A stretch of 64,000 nt of DNA from Bacillota bacterium (GTDB lineage Bacteria > Bacillota > Clostridia > Christensenellales > Aristaeellaceae): positions 1 to 64,000 of the forward strand of contig JAEYOW010000046.1 of the NCBI GenBank assembly GCA_023411375.1, written 5' to 3'. Under the pieces are notes generated by a model. The model was not told where the DNA came from and ran no database searches. It was given only the letters and a program-made list of their open reading frames with translations. Every line of letters begins with the position of its first letter. Positions within the stretch are counted from its first letter, which is position 1. Shown here piece by piece: positions 1-8,223 of this stretch. The translations under genes were made by a program, and so were the position numbers.

Positions 1-899
1 TTGCCCGCGCCGGCATCGAGAAGGTGCCCGAAACCTTTGAAGAGGTTGCCGCGGCGGCCAAGACCATCACCGAGAAGCTGAGCGGCGAGGGCATCTACGG
101 CTTCGCGATCAACCTGAAATCTCCCGCCTCCGCGTTGGGACGCACGCTGGATTACATGATGCAGCCCACCTGCGGCCTGACCAACGGCTATAATTTCGCG
201 ACCGGCCGCTATGAGTTTGACAAGGTGACGGAGATCGTCGCGTTCCTGCGCCAGATGTTCGCGGACGGTTCCACGTTCCCCGGCTGCGACCAGCTGGATA
301 TCGACCCGCTGCGCACGCAGTTCGCCGCCGGCCGTATCGGCATGTATTACTCCTACACGGGTGCCGAGTACGGCGTGTACAACAAGCAGTTCCCCACCGA
401 ACAGGAGTGGGATTTCGCGCCTCTGACCGGCAACGGCACCCGCGTTGGTATTCAGGGAGCGGATGGCGGCAAGTGGTACGCGATCAACAAGGATACCAAG
501 GTGCCCGAGCAGGCGTTTGAGGTGTTGTCCTACCTGCAGAGCAAGGACGTGCTCGTGGGCAGCTATGAGGCCGGCCTTCATATCTCCATGATCGACGATG
601 TGATTGCGGCCAGTGAAACGCCCGAGGCGATCAAGCTTCACCCGCTGATGGCCAAGCAGGAGACCGACGGCCTGTGGCCCCTGCCGCCTACCGGCGTCGC
701 GGTGGAGGGCGAGAACTACTATAACGTGTTCTCGGGCCATATTCTGGGCATCCCGGGCTATGAGGACCTGGACGCCCTGACAGCGGATTTGAACGCCCGT
801 TACAACGCCGCTTTGGATAAGGGGATCGCGGACGGCACCGTGCAGCCGGTGGTGTACCCGAACTTTGATCCCATGAATCCCGCTGCCACCATGAACTGA
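1..899 (+). CDS. ABC transporter sugar-binding protein (family 1), 3' part
   Basis: The reading frame is open from the left edge, so the signal peptide and N-terminal lobe lie outside the window and about 298 C-terminal residues are visible. The pattern is that of family 1 extracellular solute-binding proteins: a helix resembling AAKTITEKL near the visible start, a QFAAGRIGMYYSY segment, and a late WYAINKDTK...AFEVLSYL segment. These proteins capture an oligosaccharide outside the membrane and deliver it to two MalF/MalG-type permeases, which follow immediately. No ATPase gene is present here, as is usual when a shared MsmK-type ATPase serves several importers. The substrate cannot be read directly; the downstream polysaccharide lyase and KdgF-like cupin suggest a uronate-containing oligosaccharide (inference). 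Confidence 0.85.
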   Translation, partial: ARAGIEKVPETFEEVAAAAKTITEKLSGEGIYGFAINLKSPASALGRTLDYMMQPTCGLTNGYNFATGRYEFDKVTEIVAFLRQMFADGSTFPGCDQLDIDPLRTQFAAGRIGMYYSYTGAEYGVYNKQFPTEQEWDFAPLTGNGTRVGIQGADGGKWYAINKDTKVPEQAFEVLSYLQSKDVLVGSYEAGLHISMIDDVIAASETPEAIKLHPLMAKQETDGLWPLPPTGVAVEGENYYNVFSGHILGIPGYEDLDALTADLNARYNAALDKGIADGTVQPVVYPNFDPMNPAATMN

Positions 900-927
900 T
901 TTCCGGCCTCGCCGGACAGGAACCAAG

Positions 928-955
928 GCAGGCCACGCAAATTTGCGTGGCCTGC
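928..955 (+). repeat. 28-bp perfect palindrome between binding-protein and permease genes
   Basis: Positions 928-941 are the exact reverse complement of 942-955 (arm GCAGGCCACGCAAA). It sits 29 bases after the binding-protein stop and 19 bases before the permease start, with no U-tract. In many sugar ABC operons a stem-loop at this place protects the binding-protein mRNA or partially terminates transcription, so that the binding protein is made in excess. That role is inferred here. Being fully self-complementary with no loop bases, it could also be a dimeric-protein binding site. Confidence 0.6.
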
Positions 956-973
956 GCATTAGGGGGGGTTACC

Positions 974-1912
974 GTGCAAAAGGTGACAGGGTCGCGCAGG
1001 TTAAGCGCTTGGAAAAGGGGGTTCGCTGGGAATTCTCAGGTCTATTGGATGCTTTTGCCCAACATCATCATGTTCACGCTCTTTTCGCTTTACCCGGTGA
1101 GTTGGGTGCTCAAGTACATGCTTTACCAGTATGATAAGGTTCACGACCCCATATTTATCGGGTTTGAAAACTTTATTAGAATTTTTACCCGGGACCCATA
1201 TTTCTGGAAAACCGTGGTGAACACGTTTATCTACGTCGGCGGAAAGCTGATTATCACCTTGCCGATCTCCTTTTTGATCGCGGTGATTCTAAACAAAAAG
1301 TTCCGCGGAAGCAGGCTGATGCAGAGCGTCGTTTTTATGCCGACGATTATGAGCTCGTCGGTTATGGCGCTGATTTTTTACCTGATTTTAAACCCGTACA
1401 GCGGCGCGCTGAATACGGCGTTGATGCAAATGAAGATGATATCCGTCCCCATAAACTGGCTGAGCTATCAAAACGCGCTGATGACCGTGATCATCGTGGG
1501 CGTATGGGGCGCGATTGGCAACTATATGGTGTACTTTATGGCGGGCCTTCAATCCGTGCCGGAGGAAATTTACGAAAGCGCGGAGCTGGACGGCATCACG
1601 CCTGTTACCAAAATGTTCAAGATCACAATCCCCATGATGATGCCCGTGCTAAAGACGGTCATTATGCTGGCGTTGATTAACTCCTTCCAGGACATGCAGT
1701 CCATCATGGTGCTGACCGAGGGCGGACCCAACGGAGCGTCCGACGTGATGTTCCTCTACATTTACCGGATGTTCTTCCCCGTATCCGCCACCACCGCGTC
1801 CACATCCCAGTTTGGCTACGGCGCCGCGCTGAGCGTGGTTTGCGCCGCGATCATCGGTATTGTGACGGTGATATACCTGAAGAGCACCAAACGCGTTGAC
1901 GAAATTTATTAA
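974..1912 (+). CDS. Carbohydrate ABC transporter permease, MalF type
   Basis: Inner-membrane subunit of a sugar importer, 312 residues. The start chosen is GTG 974, five bases after a run AGGGGGGG; an upstream GTG at 947 lies inside the palindrome and has no ribosome site. Hydrophobic segments begin at about residue 23 (LLPNIIMFTLFSLYPV) and continue through about six membrane passes. The conserved cytoplasmic EAA loop that contacts the ATPase is visible as YESAELDGITPVTKMFKITIP at about residues 205-225. The partner permease begins 16 bases downstream, and the binding protein is upstream. Length and topology are typical of the UgpA/MalF family. The call is firm for the family and open for the substrate. 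Confidence 0.9.
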   Translation: MQKVTGSRRLSAWKRGFAGNSQVYWMLLPNIIMFTLFSLYPVSWVLKYMLYQYDKVHDPIFIGFENFIRIFTRDPYFWKTVVNTFIYVGGKLIITLPISFLIAVILNKKFRGSRLMQSVVFMPTIMSSSVMALIFYLILNPYSGALNTALMQMKMISVPINWLSYQNALMTVIIVGVWGAIGNYMVYFMAGLQSVPEEIYESAELDGITPVTKMFKITIPMMMPVLKTVIMLALINSFQDMQSIMVLTEGGPNGASDVMFLYIYRMFFPVSATTASTSQFGYGAALSVVCAAIIGIVTVIYLKSTKRVDEIY

Positions 1913-1928
1913 CAAGGAGGTGCGCGAA

Positions 1929-2774
1929 GTGAAACAAAACCTCACGAGAGGAATCGCCTGGTTTTTAAAGTTTATCTTCCTGGCCGCGATCCTCCTTTTT
2001 ACGCTCTATCCGGTTGTATACGCCATTCTGGGTTCGTTTAAGACAAACATGCAGCTGGTTCTGGGCGATGGCTTTCTGCCAAAGACTTGGGAGTTTAAAA
2101 ACTACGTATATGCCTTTGAAAAGCTGAACTTCTTCCAGTATACCTACAACAGCTTTGTGCTGTGCGTGATCTGCACGGTGCTCTCGGTGGTCGTCTCCTC
2201 TATGGCGGGCTACTGCATGGCACGGTACGACTTCCCGATGAAACGGTTTCTCAACGGACTTTACCTGGCGCTGATGTTTGTATCGTTGGGCTCGGTCACC
2301 ATTTACCCCGTATACATTATGATGAACAAGATGGGCATGACCAACAACCTGCTGGGCCTAGCGCTGGTGATTACCGGCGGGCAGGCGAGCAATATCTTTC
2401 TGGTCAGGGGCTTTGTCAACTCAGTGCCCAAGGAACTGGACGAATCCGCCAAGCTGGACGGCTGCGGCAAGTTTGGCATCTACTTCCACATTATCCTGCC
2501 GCTGATCCGCCCGATTATCGCGGTGGTTGGACTGTTCGCTTTCCGAAACGCATGGAACGACTACATCACCTCGATGATTTTCACCATCGGCAAAAAGGCG
2601 TTGCAACCCCTGACCGTGGCGGTTGTGTCGCTACGGTATTCGGTCAACGCGGCGGCTGAGTGGCACATCATGGCGGCCGGCGCGACCATTGCCATCGTTC
2701 CCATTCTGATTGTGTATATCCTGACCAACAAGCAGTTTATCAGCGGCCTGACGGCGGGCGCTATCAAGGGATAA
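1929..2774 (+). CDS. Carbohydrate ABC transporter permease, MalG type
   Basis: Second membrane subunit of the importer, 281 residues. GTG 1929 is preferred, eight bases after AAGGAGG (1914-1920); a TTG at 1896 would overlap the previous gene and lacks a site. The protein begins with a short basic segment and a membrane helix (FLKFIFLAAILLFTLYPVVY). It has the EAA loop DESAKLDGCGKFGIYFHIILP at about residues 175-195, and ends with the G-A-x-KG tail common in MalG-type subunits. It pairs with the preceding permease. The lyase gene starts 13 bases later with its own strong ribosome site, so transport and degradation are co-transcribed. Confidence 0.9.
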   Translation: MKQNLTRGIAWFLKFIFLAAILLFTLYPVVYAILGSFKTNMQLVLGDGFLPKTWEFKNYVYAFEKLNFFQYTYNSFVLCVICTVLSVVVSSMAGYCMARYDFPMKRFLNGLYLALMFVSLGSVTIYPVYIMMNKMGMTNNLLGLALVITGGQASNIFLVRGFVNSVPKELDESAKLDGCGKFGIYFHIILPLIRPIIAVVGLFAFRNAWNDYITSMIFTIGKKALQPLTVAVVSLRYSVNAAAEWHIMAAGATIAIVPILIVYILTNKQFISGLTAGAIKG

Positions 2775-2787
2775 GGAGGCGGGAGAT

Positions 2788-4791
2788 ATGCTGCAATTCT
2801 CTACCGCGGATATCGCTAGGATCAAGGAGCGGGTGAAAGAGCACCCCGAACACCTGGAGGCGCTCAGGGCGCAGACGGCGTTTTTCTTCGAGCATGGCGT
2901 GAAGGTGCCCGTGGGCACCCAGTCCACCTGGATTATGAACTTCGTATGTCCGGAGGATTCGGCCACGCTGCGCTACGACTACGCGTCGGAATTCGAGTAC
3001 GTATGCCCTGTGTGCGGAAAGGTTTACAGCGGCGAGCCGTACAGCGGCGCGTGGTGGCGCTATACGGTGGAAAAGGTTGTGGACAACGGCTTCCTGTGCG
3101 CGGTGGTCTGGATGATTACCGGGGAAGAAAAGTACAAAAACGTCGCATGTGAGATCCTGGAGCGTTTCGCTGAAAACTATTCGGGTTATGAGCTTCACGG
3201 CGGCATTCCCTATAACAATCCCGGCATGATCAACAGCCAGACCCTTTGCGAGGCGCTGACCATCCGCTCGCTTGCGATGGCCTTTGATATCGTGGCCGAC
3301 GCCATGCCCGCGGAGTGGAGGGAAAGAATTGTTGAAAAGCTGATTGTTCCCAGCGCAAACGTACTTTGCGAGCAGCGCATGAATCAGCTTCACAACCACG
3401 AGGTGGTGATTGATTCCGCGCTGGGCATCGTGGGCCTGGTTACGAAGCGCGAGGATTTGATCGACTTTGGCGTTAACGCCAAGTATGGCCTTAAATACCA
3501 GATGGAGCACGGCGTGCTGGAGGACGGCTTCTGGTTTGAGGGCACGGTTCATTATCATTACTTTGCCCTGTGGGCGTGCATGATGTTTGAGAAGTTTGCC
3601 AAAAACACGCCGTACACGCTGCGCAACCTCGGTATTTATGAAAAAATGTACGCCATGCCGCTCAGGCTGATGAAGCCCAACTTTCACATGCCCTGCCTGG
3701 GGGATGGAAACGGCGAGGGAATGTTTGAGGAGCTGGCCGAGCACTATGAATTCCCCTACGCGTTGATTCATACCCGGGAGATGGCGCAGCTTCTGAACAA
3801 GGTGTATACCGTGCAAAAGCGCGACGGCATGCAGGCGCTTTTGTACGGCGTGGATGAAATTGAGGACGTGGAGCCTCTGACGCTTTCCAACTACCATGAT
3901 AATGAAGCCTCGGGGCTGACGGTTGTGCATGGAGCGGGGGAACAGTACCTGCTGTTCAAGCACGGCAAATTTGGCGGCGAGCACGACCATTACGACAAAC
4001 TGGGCATCCATTACTCCGTCGGTGAGTGCGATGTGATTGCGGATTTTGGCACGGTTGGCTATAATGCGCCCCACCATTATCCCTATTTTAAAAACACGTT
4101 TACGCATAATACCGTCTGCATAAACGGCGTCAACCAGCCTCCGGCGGATGGAAAAACGATTGAATACCGTTCCGGCGACGGGGAAACCCTCGTGCAGGGC
4201 TACGCCGGTTGGGTGGGCGAGCTGCCGGACCGCGATTCACTCACCATTACGCAATGGGATGAGGACGCCTACCGGGGCGTGCGGATGAACCGGGCGCTTT
4301 TGGTCAGGGACGAGTACATTGTCGAGGCGTTTTTGGTGCGCGGCGCTGATGGGAAAACCGTGGACTGGAACATTCACCCCAAGGGCGCATGGGCGGCGCG
4401 GGAGGACGCGAAGCCGGATACGGTGGGGGATTCTCAACCGCAGCGCTTCTTGCACGACGCGGTGGGCGTGAGCAATCATGGCGTTGTGGAAAGCGTATGG
4501 GTGCAGGATGCGGGCACGCTGCGCGTATGGTCCGGCTGCAATTGCGAGGGCAGGCTGATTTATGCGCAAGGCCCGGATAATCCGCCTGACAAAACCGTCA
4601 CCTACCTGACCCACCGCGTGGAGGGGATGCGGGGCGATATCCTGTATATGAACGTGATTTGCTTTGAGCGCGATGGAAACAAGCTTCAAAAAGTTTCCAT
4701 GAGCCAGCAGGACGCGCGGAACGTGGAGATTTGCGTTACCTATGACGGCGTTGAACGCCGGCACGCGTTTTCCATCGGGCAGGAGGCGTAA
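2788..4791 (+). CDS. Heparinase II/III-family polysaccharide lyase
   Basis: 667 residues, ATG 2788 after AAGGAGG. It has the two-part build of heparinase II/III and alginate-lyase-like enzymes: an N-terminal alpha/alpha toroid and a C-terminal beta-sandwich. Candidate catalytic or metal residues are Asn203-His204 (LHNHEV), Tyr256/Tyr258 (VHYHYF), His399/His401 (GGEHDHYDK) and His440 (THNT), in the order usual for the family. A CPVCGK pair (Cys73, Cys76) is common in cytoplasmic homologues. No signal peptide is evident, so it probably acts inside the cell on imported oligosaccharides. Such lyases cut next to uronic acids and leave a 4,5-unsaturated uronate, which fits the KdgF-like gene downstream. 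The exact substrate (glycosaminoglycan, alginate or other uronan) cannot be told from sequence. Confidence 0.85.
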   Translation: MLQFSTADIARIKERVKEHPEHLEALRAQTAFFFEHGVKVPVGTQSTWIMNFVCPEDSATLRYDYASEFEYVCPVCGKVYSGEPYSGAWWRYTVEKVVDNGFLCAVVWMITGEEKYKNVACEILERFAENYSGYELHGGIPYNNPGMINSQTLCEALTIRSLAMAFDIVADAMPAEWRERIVEKLIVPSANVLCEQRMNQLHNHEVVIDSALGIVGLVTKREDLIDFGVNAKYGLKYQMEHGVLEDGFWFEGTVHYHYFALWACMMFEKFAKNTPYTLRNLGIYEKMYAMPLRLMKPNFHMPCLGDGNGEGMFEELAEHYEFPYALIHTREMAQLLNKVYTVQKRDGMQALLYGVDEIEDVEPLTLSNYHDNEASGLTVVHGAGEQYLLFKHGKFGGEHDHYDKLGIHYSVGECDVIADFGTVGYNAPHHYPYFKNTFTHNTVCINGVNQPPADGKTIEYRSGDGETLVQGYAGWVGELPDRDSLTITQWDEDAYRGVRMNRALLVRDEYIVEAFLVRGADGKTVDWNIHPKGAWAAREDAKPDTVGDSQPQRFLHDAVGVSNHGVVESVWVQDAGTLRVWSGCNCEGRLIYAQGPDNPPDKTVTYLTHRVEGMRGDILYMNVICFERDGNKLQKVSMSQQDARNVEICVTYDGVERRHAFSIGQEA

Positions 4792-4857
4792 TACCCGCCG
4801 CCGGAGCTGCGCTATGTAACAGCAAACCGCCAGGGCCGCAGCCTGAAAGGAGAAACC

Positions 4858-6006
4858 ATGAACCGCAGGGAGATTTTTGACAGGGTGATGCGACACCAGC
4901 AGCCGGGCGGGCTGCTGGTGGATCTTGGCGGCTGTCCCCAGTCCAGCATGGAAGGGAACAGCGCCCAAAAGCTGATGCGTTGTCTGGGCATCACCCCTGA
5001 GCCTGATGACCGGGTCTATCATTTTGGCGATTGCCCGCAGCTGGACGAGCGGATGCTAAAGGCGCTGGAGGTTGATACAAGAGCAGTCGGCGACCTGATG
5101 CGCCCTCGGGAGTCCCTCGCGCGCCGGATATCGGATACGGAGTATATCGACGAATGGGGCATTCGCTACCGGTATACCGGGCTTTACTGGGATGTGGTGG
5201 AATCTCCGCTAAAGGACGCGACGCTTGAGGAGCTTCGCAGCTACCCCTTCCCAAACCCGGACAGCATCGACGAAAAGCTGCTGGAAACCTATGTGGCGCG
5301 GGCAAAACAGCTGTATGAGGAAACGGATTATATCATCTGCGCCAACCATCCGGTGTACGGCGTGTTTGAGTTGGGCTGCTGGATGTGCGGCTTTGAGGAT
5401 TTCCTCTACCGCATGCTCGCAGAGCCGGAATTTGTGCATTGCTTTTTTGAACGTTACCTGGAATACCAGCTTCGCGTCACTAAGATTTACTATCGGGCGC
5501 TTGGGCCGTATATCCATTACACGTCCAGCGGGGACGACTTTGCCACGCAGGCGGCGCCGTTCTTTTCGCCGCAGCTGTTCCGGGAGCTGGTTAAGCCCTA
5601 CTTTAAAGAGCGGATCCGCGTGACAAAGGAACTGACGCAGGCGAAATTTCTGCATCACTCCTGCGGCAGCGTATATTCCCTGGTCGACGACCTGATCGAT
5701 TGCGGCGTGGATATTCTCAACCCCATTCAGCCTAAAGCCGCCAATATGGAGCCCTGGCGGCTGAAGGAAAGCTATGGCGACAGAATCGTTTTTCATGGAG
5801 GCATCGACACGCAGGAGCTGCTGCCCTTCGCGCCGCCCGAAAAGGTGAGGGAAACCGTGCTTGGGACGATTGAAACCATGAACCAAGGAGGCGGCTATAT
5901 CTTTGCCGCCGCGCACAACATCCAACCCGATGTAAACGTGGAAAACCTGATGGTGATGTTTGACGAGGCAAACCGCTACAAGCGCGGCGCTGCGCCGGGA
6001 AAATGA
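4858..6006 (+). CDS. Uroporphyrinogen-decarboxylase-like protein (COG0407 type)
   Basis: 382 residues, ATG 4858 after AAAGGAG. It has the UroD/MtaA TIM-barrel signature: an N-terminal MNRREIFDRVMRHQQPGG start, a mid-protein YTSSGDDFATQ segment, then FLHHSCGSVYSLVDDLIDCGVDILNPIQP, FHGGIDTQELLPF, and a final GYIFAAAHNIQPDVNVENL. The His-x-Cys of HHSCG corresponds to metal ligands in methyltransferase members. True heme HemE enzymes differ, and no other heme gene is near. Members of this branch are often found in sugar or aromatic catabolic operons with unknown roles; corrinoid-dependent or zinc methyl transfer is one possibility. It lies between the lyase and a second, divergent UroD-like gene 13 bases downstream. 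Real activity is unknown. Confidence 0.8.
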   Translation: MNRREIFDRVMRHQQPGGLLVDLGGCPQSSMEGNSAQKLMRCLGITPEPDDRVYHFGDCPQLDERMLKALEVDTRAVGDLMRPRESLARRISDTEYIDEWGIRYRYTGLYWDVVESPLKDATLEELRSYPFPNPDSIDEKLLETYVARAKQLYEETDYIICANHPVYGVFELGCWMCGFEDFLYRMLAEPEFVHCFFERYLEYQLRVTKIYYRALGPYIHYTSSGDDFATQAAPFFSPQLFRELVKPYFKERIRVTKELTQAKFLHHSCGSVYSLVDDLIDCGVDILNPIQPKAANMEPWRLKESYGDRIVFHGGIDTQELLPFAPPEKVRETVLGTIETMNQGGGYIFAAAHNIQPDVNVENLMVMFDEANRYKRGAAPGK

Positions 6007-6019
6007 AGGGGGTGTAAAA

Positions 6020-7252
6020 ATGAACGACCGCCAGATCATGCGTGAGCTTGCCCAGCGGTATATGGAGATCGCCGGCGACCCGGTGCAGGACGAGCGCAGA
6101 CTTCAATGGACCCGCTTTCATGGAATGCTGGACAGGCAGGCGCGGGTATACGCGCTCCGCTTCGGGGTGAACGAGCTGTTTGGCGAGGATGTACTGAAAT
6201 GCGGGGATCCGTTTTTCCGTGCCTATGAAAAGGAGCTTCGCGCGGCGATTTATCACCACGGCTTCGGCGACGACGTGATCACCGAGCCGTACCTCACCAT
6301 GAACTGCGAGTACGCGCCGCCGCTTTCCATGCGCTGGGGCGTGCCCTGCGATATGGGCGAGCGGCCGGGGCATACGGGCGCGGCGCATTTTGATCCGCAT
6401 ATTTTGGACGACGCCGATTTTGACAAGCTTGTAACGCCCGCTCACCGGATCGACGAGGAAGCGACGCGGCTTGCTTATCAGCGCCTGAACGACGCGATCG
6501 GCGACATCCTCCCGATTGATCTGAACAGGGGCCCCTGCCTTTTGACCTGGACGGGCGATATTTCCACCGACCTGTGTAAGCTGCATGGCCTTGAGAACAT
6601 GCTGTGGAGCCTGTACGACGAACCGGAGTTTCTGCACAGGCTGATCGGCTTTATGGCAAAAGGGGTCGAGAAGGTGCAGCGCGAGGCGGAGGCGGCGGGC
6701 GATCTGAGCCTGACGAACACCTATAACCAGTCCATGCCTTACGCGCCGGAGGTAAGCCCGCCCCGGCCAAACGCGTACGGAGCGAAACGCGGCGAGCTGT
6801 GGTGCTTTTTCAGCGCTCAGGAATTTACGATGGTAGGCGCGGATATGTTCGATGAATTTATGCTGCGCTATCAGATCCCGCTAATGGAGCAATTCGGTCT
6901 GTCGGCCTATGGCTGCTGCGAGGATTTAACGCAAAAGATCAAATACCTGCGCAGAATTAAAAATCTCCGGCGTATTGCGGTCAGCCCGTTTGCCAGCGTC
7001 AAAGAGTGCGCGGAGCAGATTGGCGGCGACTACATTATATCCTACCGCCCCAACCCTGCGACATTCATCGCCACGGGCATCCATGAGGACTATATCCGGG
7101 ATGAGCTGCGCAAACAGTTGGATATTTTCAGGCAAAACGGGTGCTATGTGGAAGTGGAGTACAAGGACGTTGAAACGGTCAACCATGACCCGGACGCGAT
7201 GGGAAGGCTGATAAGCATCACCCGGGAAGAGCTTGAACGAGCCGGGTATTGA
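6020..7252 (+). CDS. Second, divergent uroporphyrinogen-decarboxylase-like protein
   Basis: 410 residues from ATG 6020, which follows AAGGGGGTG; earlier in-frame codons overlap the preceding gene. The protein shares the UroD-like barrel layout but belongs to a different branch. The HSCG position reads YGCCEDL (about residue 295), and the segment before the C-terminus has an ISYRPNPATF motif followed by a long helical DELRKQLDIF stretch. An N-terminal WTRFHGMLDRQARVY segment and a GHTGAAHFDPHILDDADFDKL block are typical of the large catabolic-operon family annotated as UroD-like. No catalytic assignment can be made. Having two non-identical family members next to each other in a sugar-lyase operon suggests a two-component or sequential reaction, which is inference. 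Confidence 0.75.
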   Translation: MNDRQIMRELAQRYMEIAGDPVQDERRLQWTRFHGMLDRQARVYALRFGVNELFGEDVLKCGDPFFRAYEKELRAAIYHHGFGDDVITEPYLTMNCEYAPPLSMRWGVPCDMGERPGHTGAAHFDPHILDDADFDKLVTPAHRIDEEATRLAYQRLNDAIGDILPIDLNRGPCLLTWTGDISTDLCKLHGLENMLWSLYDEPEFLHRLIGFMAKGVEKVQREAEAAGDLSLTNTYNQSMPYAPEVSPPRPNAYGAKRGELWCFFSAQEFTMVGADMFDEFMLRYQIPLMEQFGLSAYGCCEDLTQKIKYLRRIKNLRRIAVSPFASVKECAEQIGGDYIISYRPNPATFIATGIHEDYIRDELRKQLDIFRQNGCYVEVEYKDVETVNHDPDAMGRLISITREELERAGY

Positions 7253-7298
7253 GAATGCAGCACAAGGGCGGTGCGCGCGAAAGGCAGGGAAGAATAAA

Positions 7299-7715
7299 GT
7301 GAAATACAACGTGGACAGGATGCCGGGAACCGCGGTTTTTCAACGCGGCTTTGAAAGGTTGCACGACTTTGAAAACTGGCGCGTCATGACCAGCGGTGTG
7401 GAGCGGCAGGAGAGGCCGACCGTGCTTCAAAAGCATGATTTAACAGACGAAGTGTTCATTGTGCTGAGCGGCGGCGGCTTTATGCTGCTGGGCGACACGC
7501 CGGACAGGCTGGAGGCCTGCCCCATGGAGGCGGGCAAAAGCTACGTCGTTCCCAGGGGCGTGTGGCATTCCCATGTGCTTGCGGGAGGAACACAGCTGCT
7601 GATTGTGGAAAACAACGATACGGGCGAGCATAATTCGCCGCTCGCCACCATGACGCGGGAACAGATTGAGGCTTATGGAGCGCTGATAGAGGCGGGGACG
7701 GCCTGTAAGGAATGA
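7299..7715 (+). CDS. Cupin-domain protein
   Basis: 138 residues from GTG 7299, preceded by AGGGAAG; an upstream TTG at 7233 overlaps the previous gene and is less likely. The single cupin barrel shows a TDEVFIVLSGGGFMLLGDT first motif and GKSYVVPRGVWHSHVLAG second motif. The second motif keeps one conserved His, whereas the first lacks the usual HxH pair, so metal binding is uncertain. Small cupins of this kind are often sugar isomerases or epimerases, or binding proteins in carbohydrate operons. The KdgF-like cupin follows 15 bases downstream. No specific function is assigned. Confidence 0.75.
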   Translation: MKYNVDRMPGTAVFQRGFERLHDFENWRVMTSGVERQERPTVLQKHDLTDEVFIVLSGGGFMLLGDTPDRLEACPMEAGKSYVVPRGVWHSHVLAGGTQLLIVENNDTGEHNSPLATMTREQIEAYGALIEAGTACKE

Positions 7716-7730
7716 AAGGATGGGACGCAA

Positions 7731-8063
7731 ATGTTTGTATTCCGGCGCGGGATTGAGGCAAAGACCGTTGGCGAGGGAGCGCAGCGCAGAATCATGGCTT
7801 ACGACGACCAGCTGATGCTGGTGGAAGTGGAGCTGGAGAAGGGCGGCGTCGGCGCGCTGCATACCCATCCCCACCATCAGGTGGATTATCTGGTCAGCGG
7901 GCGCGTGGAGTTTGAACTGGCGGGAGAAAAGCGGGTGTTGGAGCCCGGCGACAGCGTGATGATTCCCCCGGGAGCCGAGCATGGCGCAGTCGCGCTGGAG
8001 GAAAGTATTCTGCTTGACATTTTTTCGCCTATGCGGGAGGATTTTGTAACGCCCCAGAAATGA
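7731..8063 (+). CDS. kdgF: KdgF-like cupin, unsaturated uronate linearisation
   Basis: 110 residues, ATG 7731. The sequence closely matches my recollection of KdgF: the opening FxxRxGIEAKTVGEGAQRRIMAYDDQLMLV..., the metal-binding pattern His44-x-His46-x3-Gln50 in a GALHTHPHHQ block, His84 in PPGAEHG, and the closing ALEESILLDIFSPMREDF. KdgF converts the cyclic 4,5-unsaturated uronate released by pectin or alginate lyases into its linear ketonized form for the KduI/KduD route or alginate catabolism. This gives the best clue to the chemistry of the locus: the upstream heparinase II/III-type lyase would produce exactly such a sugar. KduI, KduD, KdgK and KdgA are not in the window. Confidence 0.8.
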   Translation: MFVFRRGIEAKTVGEGAQRRIMAYDDQLMLVEVELEKGGVGALHTHPHHQVDYLVSGRVEFELAGEKRVLEPGDSVMIPPGAEHGAVALEESILLDIFSPMREDFVTPQK

Positions 8064-8140
8064 TGGCAAACGATTTTTACCTGAAAAATTATACCTGCAG
8101 ACAGTTTCAAAAACGCAAAAATATGATATCATTGAACCCG

Positions 8141-8180
8141 GCGGCAAAACGTTTTTGCCGCCGTCCGTTTCGTTTTTGAT
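8141..8180 (+). terminator. Probable intrinsic terminator or attenuator after kdgF
   Basis: An 11-bp perfect stem (8141-8151 with 8155-8165, arm CGGCGGCAAAA) has a three-base loop and is followed by a pyrimidine stretch TCCGTTTCGTTTTT. It lies in the 160-base gap between the KdgF-like gene and the SIS gene. A 10-bp palindrome ATGATATCAT at 8125-8134 sits just before it and could be an operator. No convincing promoter with both hexamers was seen between the hairpin and TTG 8224, so partial read-through into the SIS gene is likely. Confidence 0.55.
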
Positions 8181-8223
8181 GAGATGGAGCGGCTTTCTAA
8201 AAAATGCGAGAGGATGAACACCC

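Noticed and set aside
947..973. Upstream GTG start for the first permease
   Set aside because: It lies inside the palindrome and has no ribosome site; GTG 974 has AGGGGGGG at the right distance.
1896..1928. Upstream TTG start for the second permease
   Set aside because: It overlaps the previous gene and lacks a site, while GTG 1929 follows AAGGAGG by eight bases.
2764..4107. 447-codon open frame on the minus strand, opposite the polysaccharide lyase
   Set aside because: It has no ribosome site or recognisable motif, a His/Arg/Leu-rich shadow composition, and the + strand gene has clear family motifs. High GC makes such frames common here.
5209..6637. Long minus-strand open frames opposite the two UroD-like genes
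   Set aside because: Same shadow composition; they overlap each other in different frames and overlap well-supported genes.
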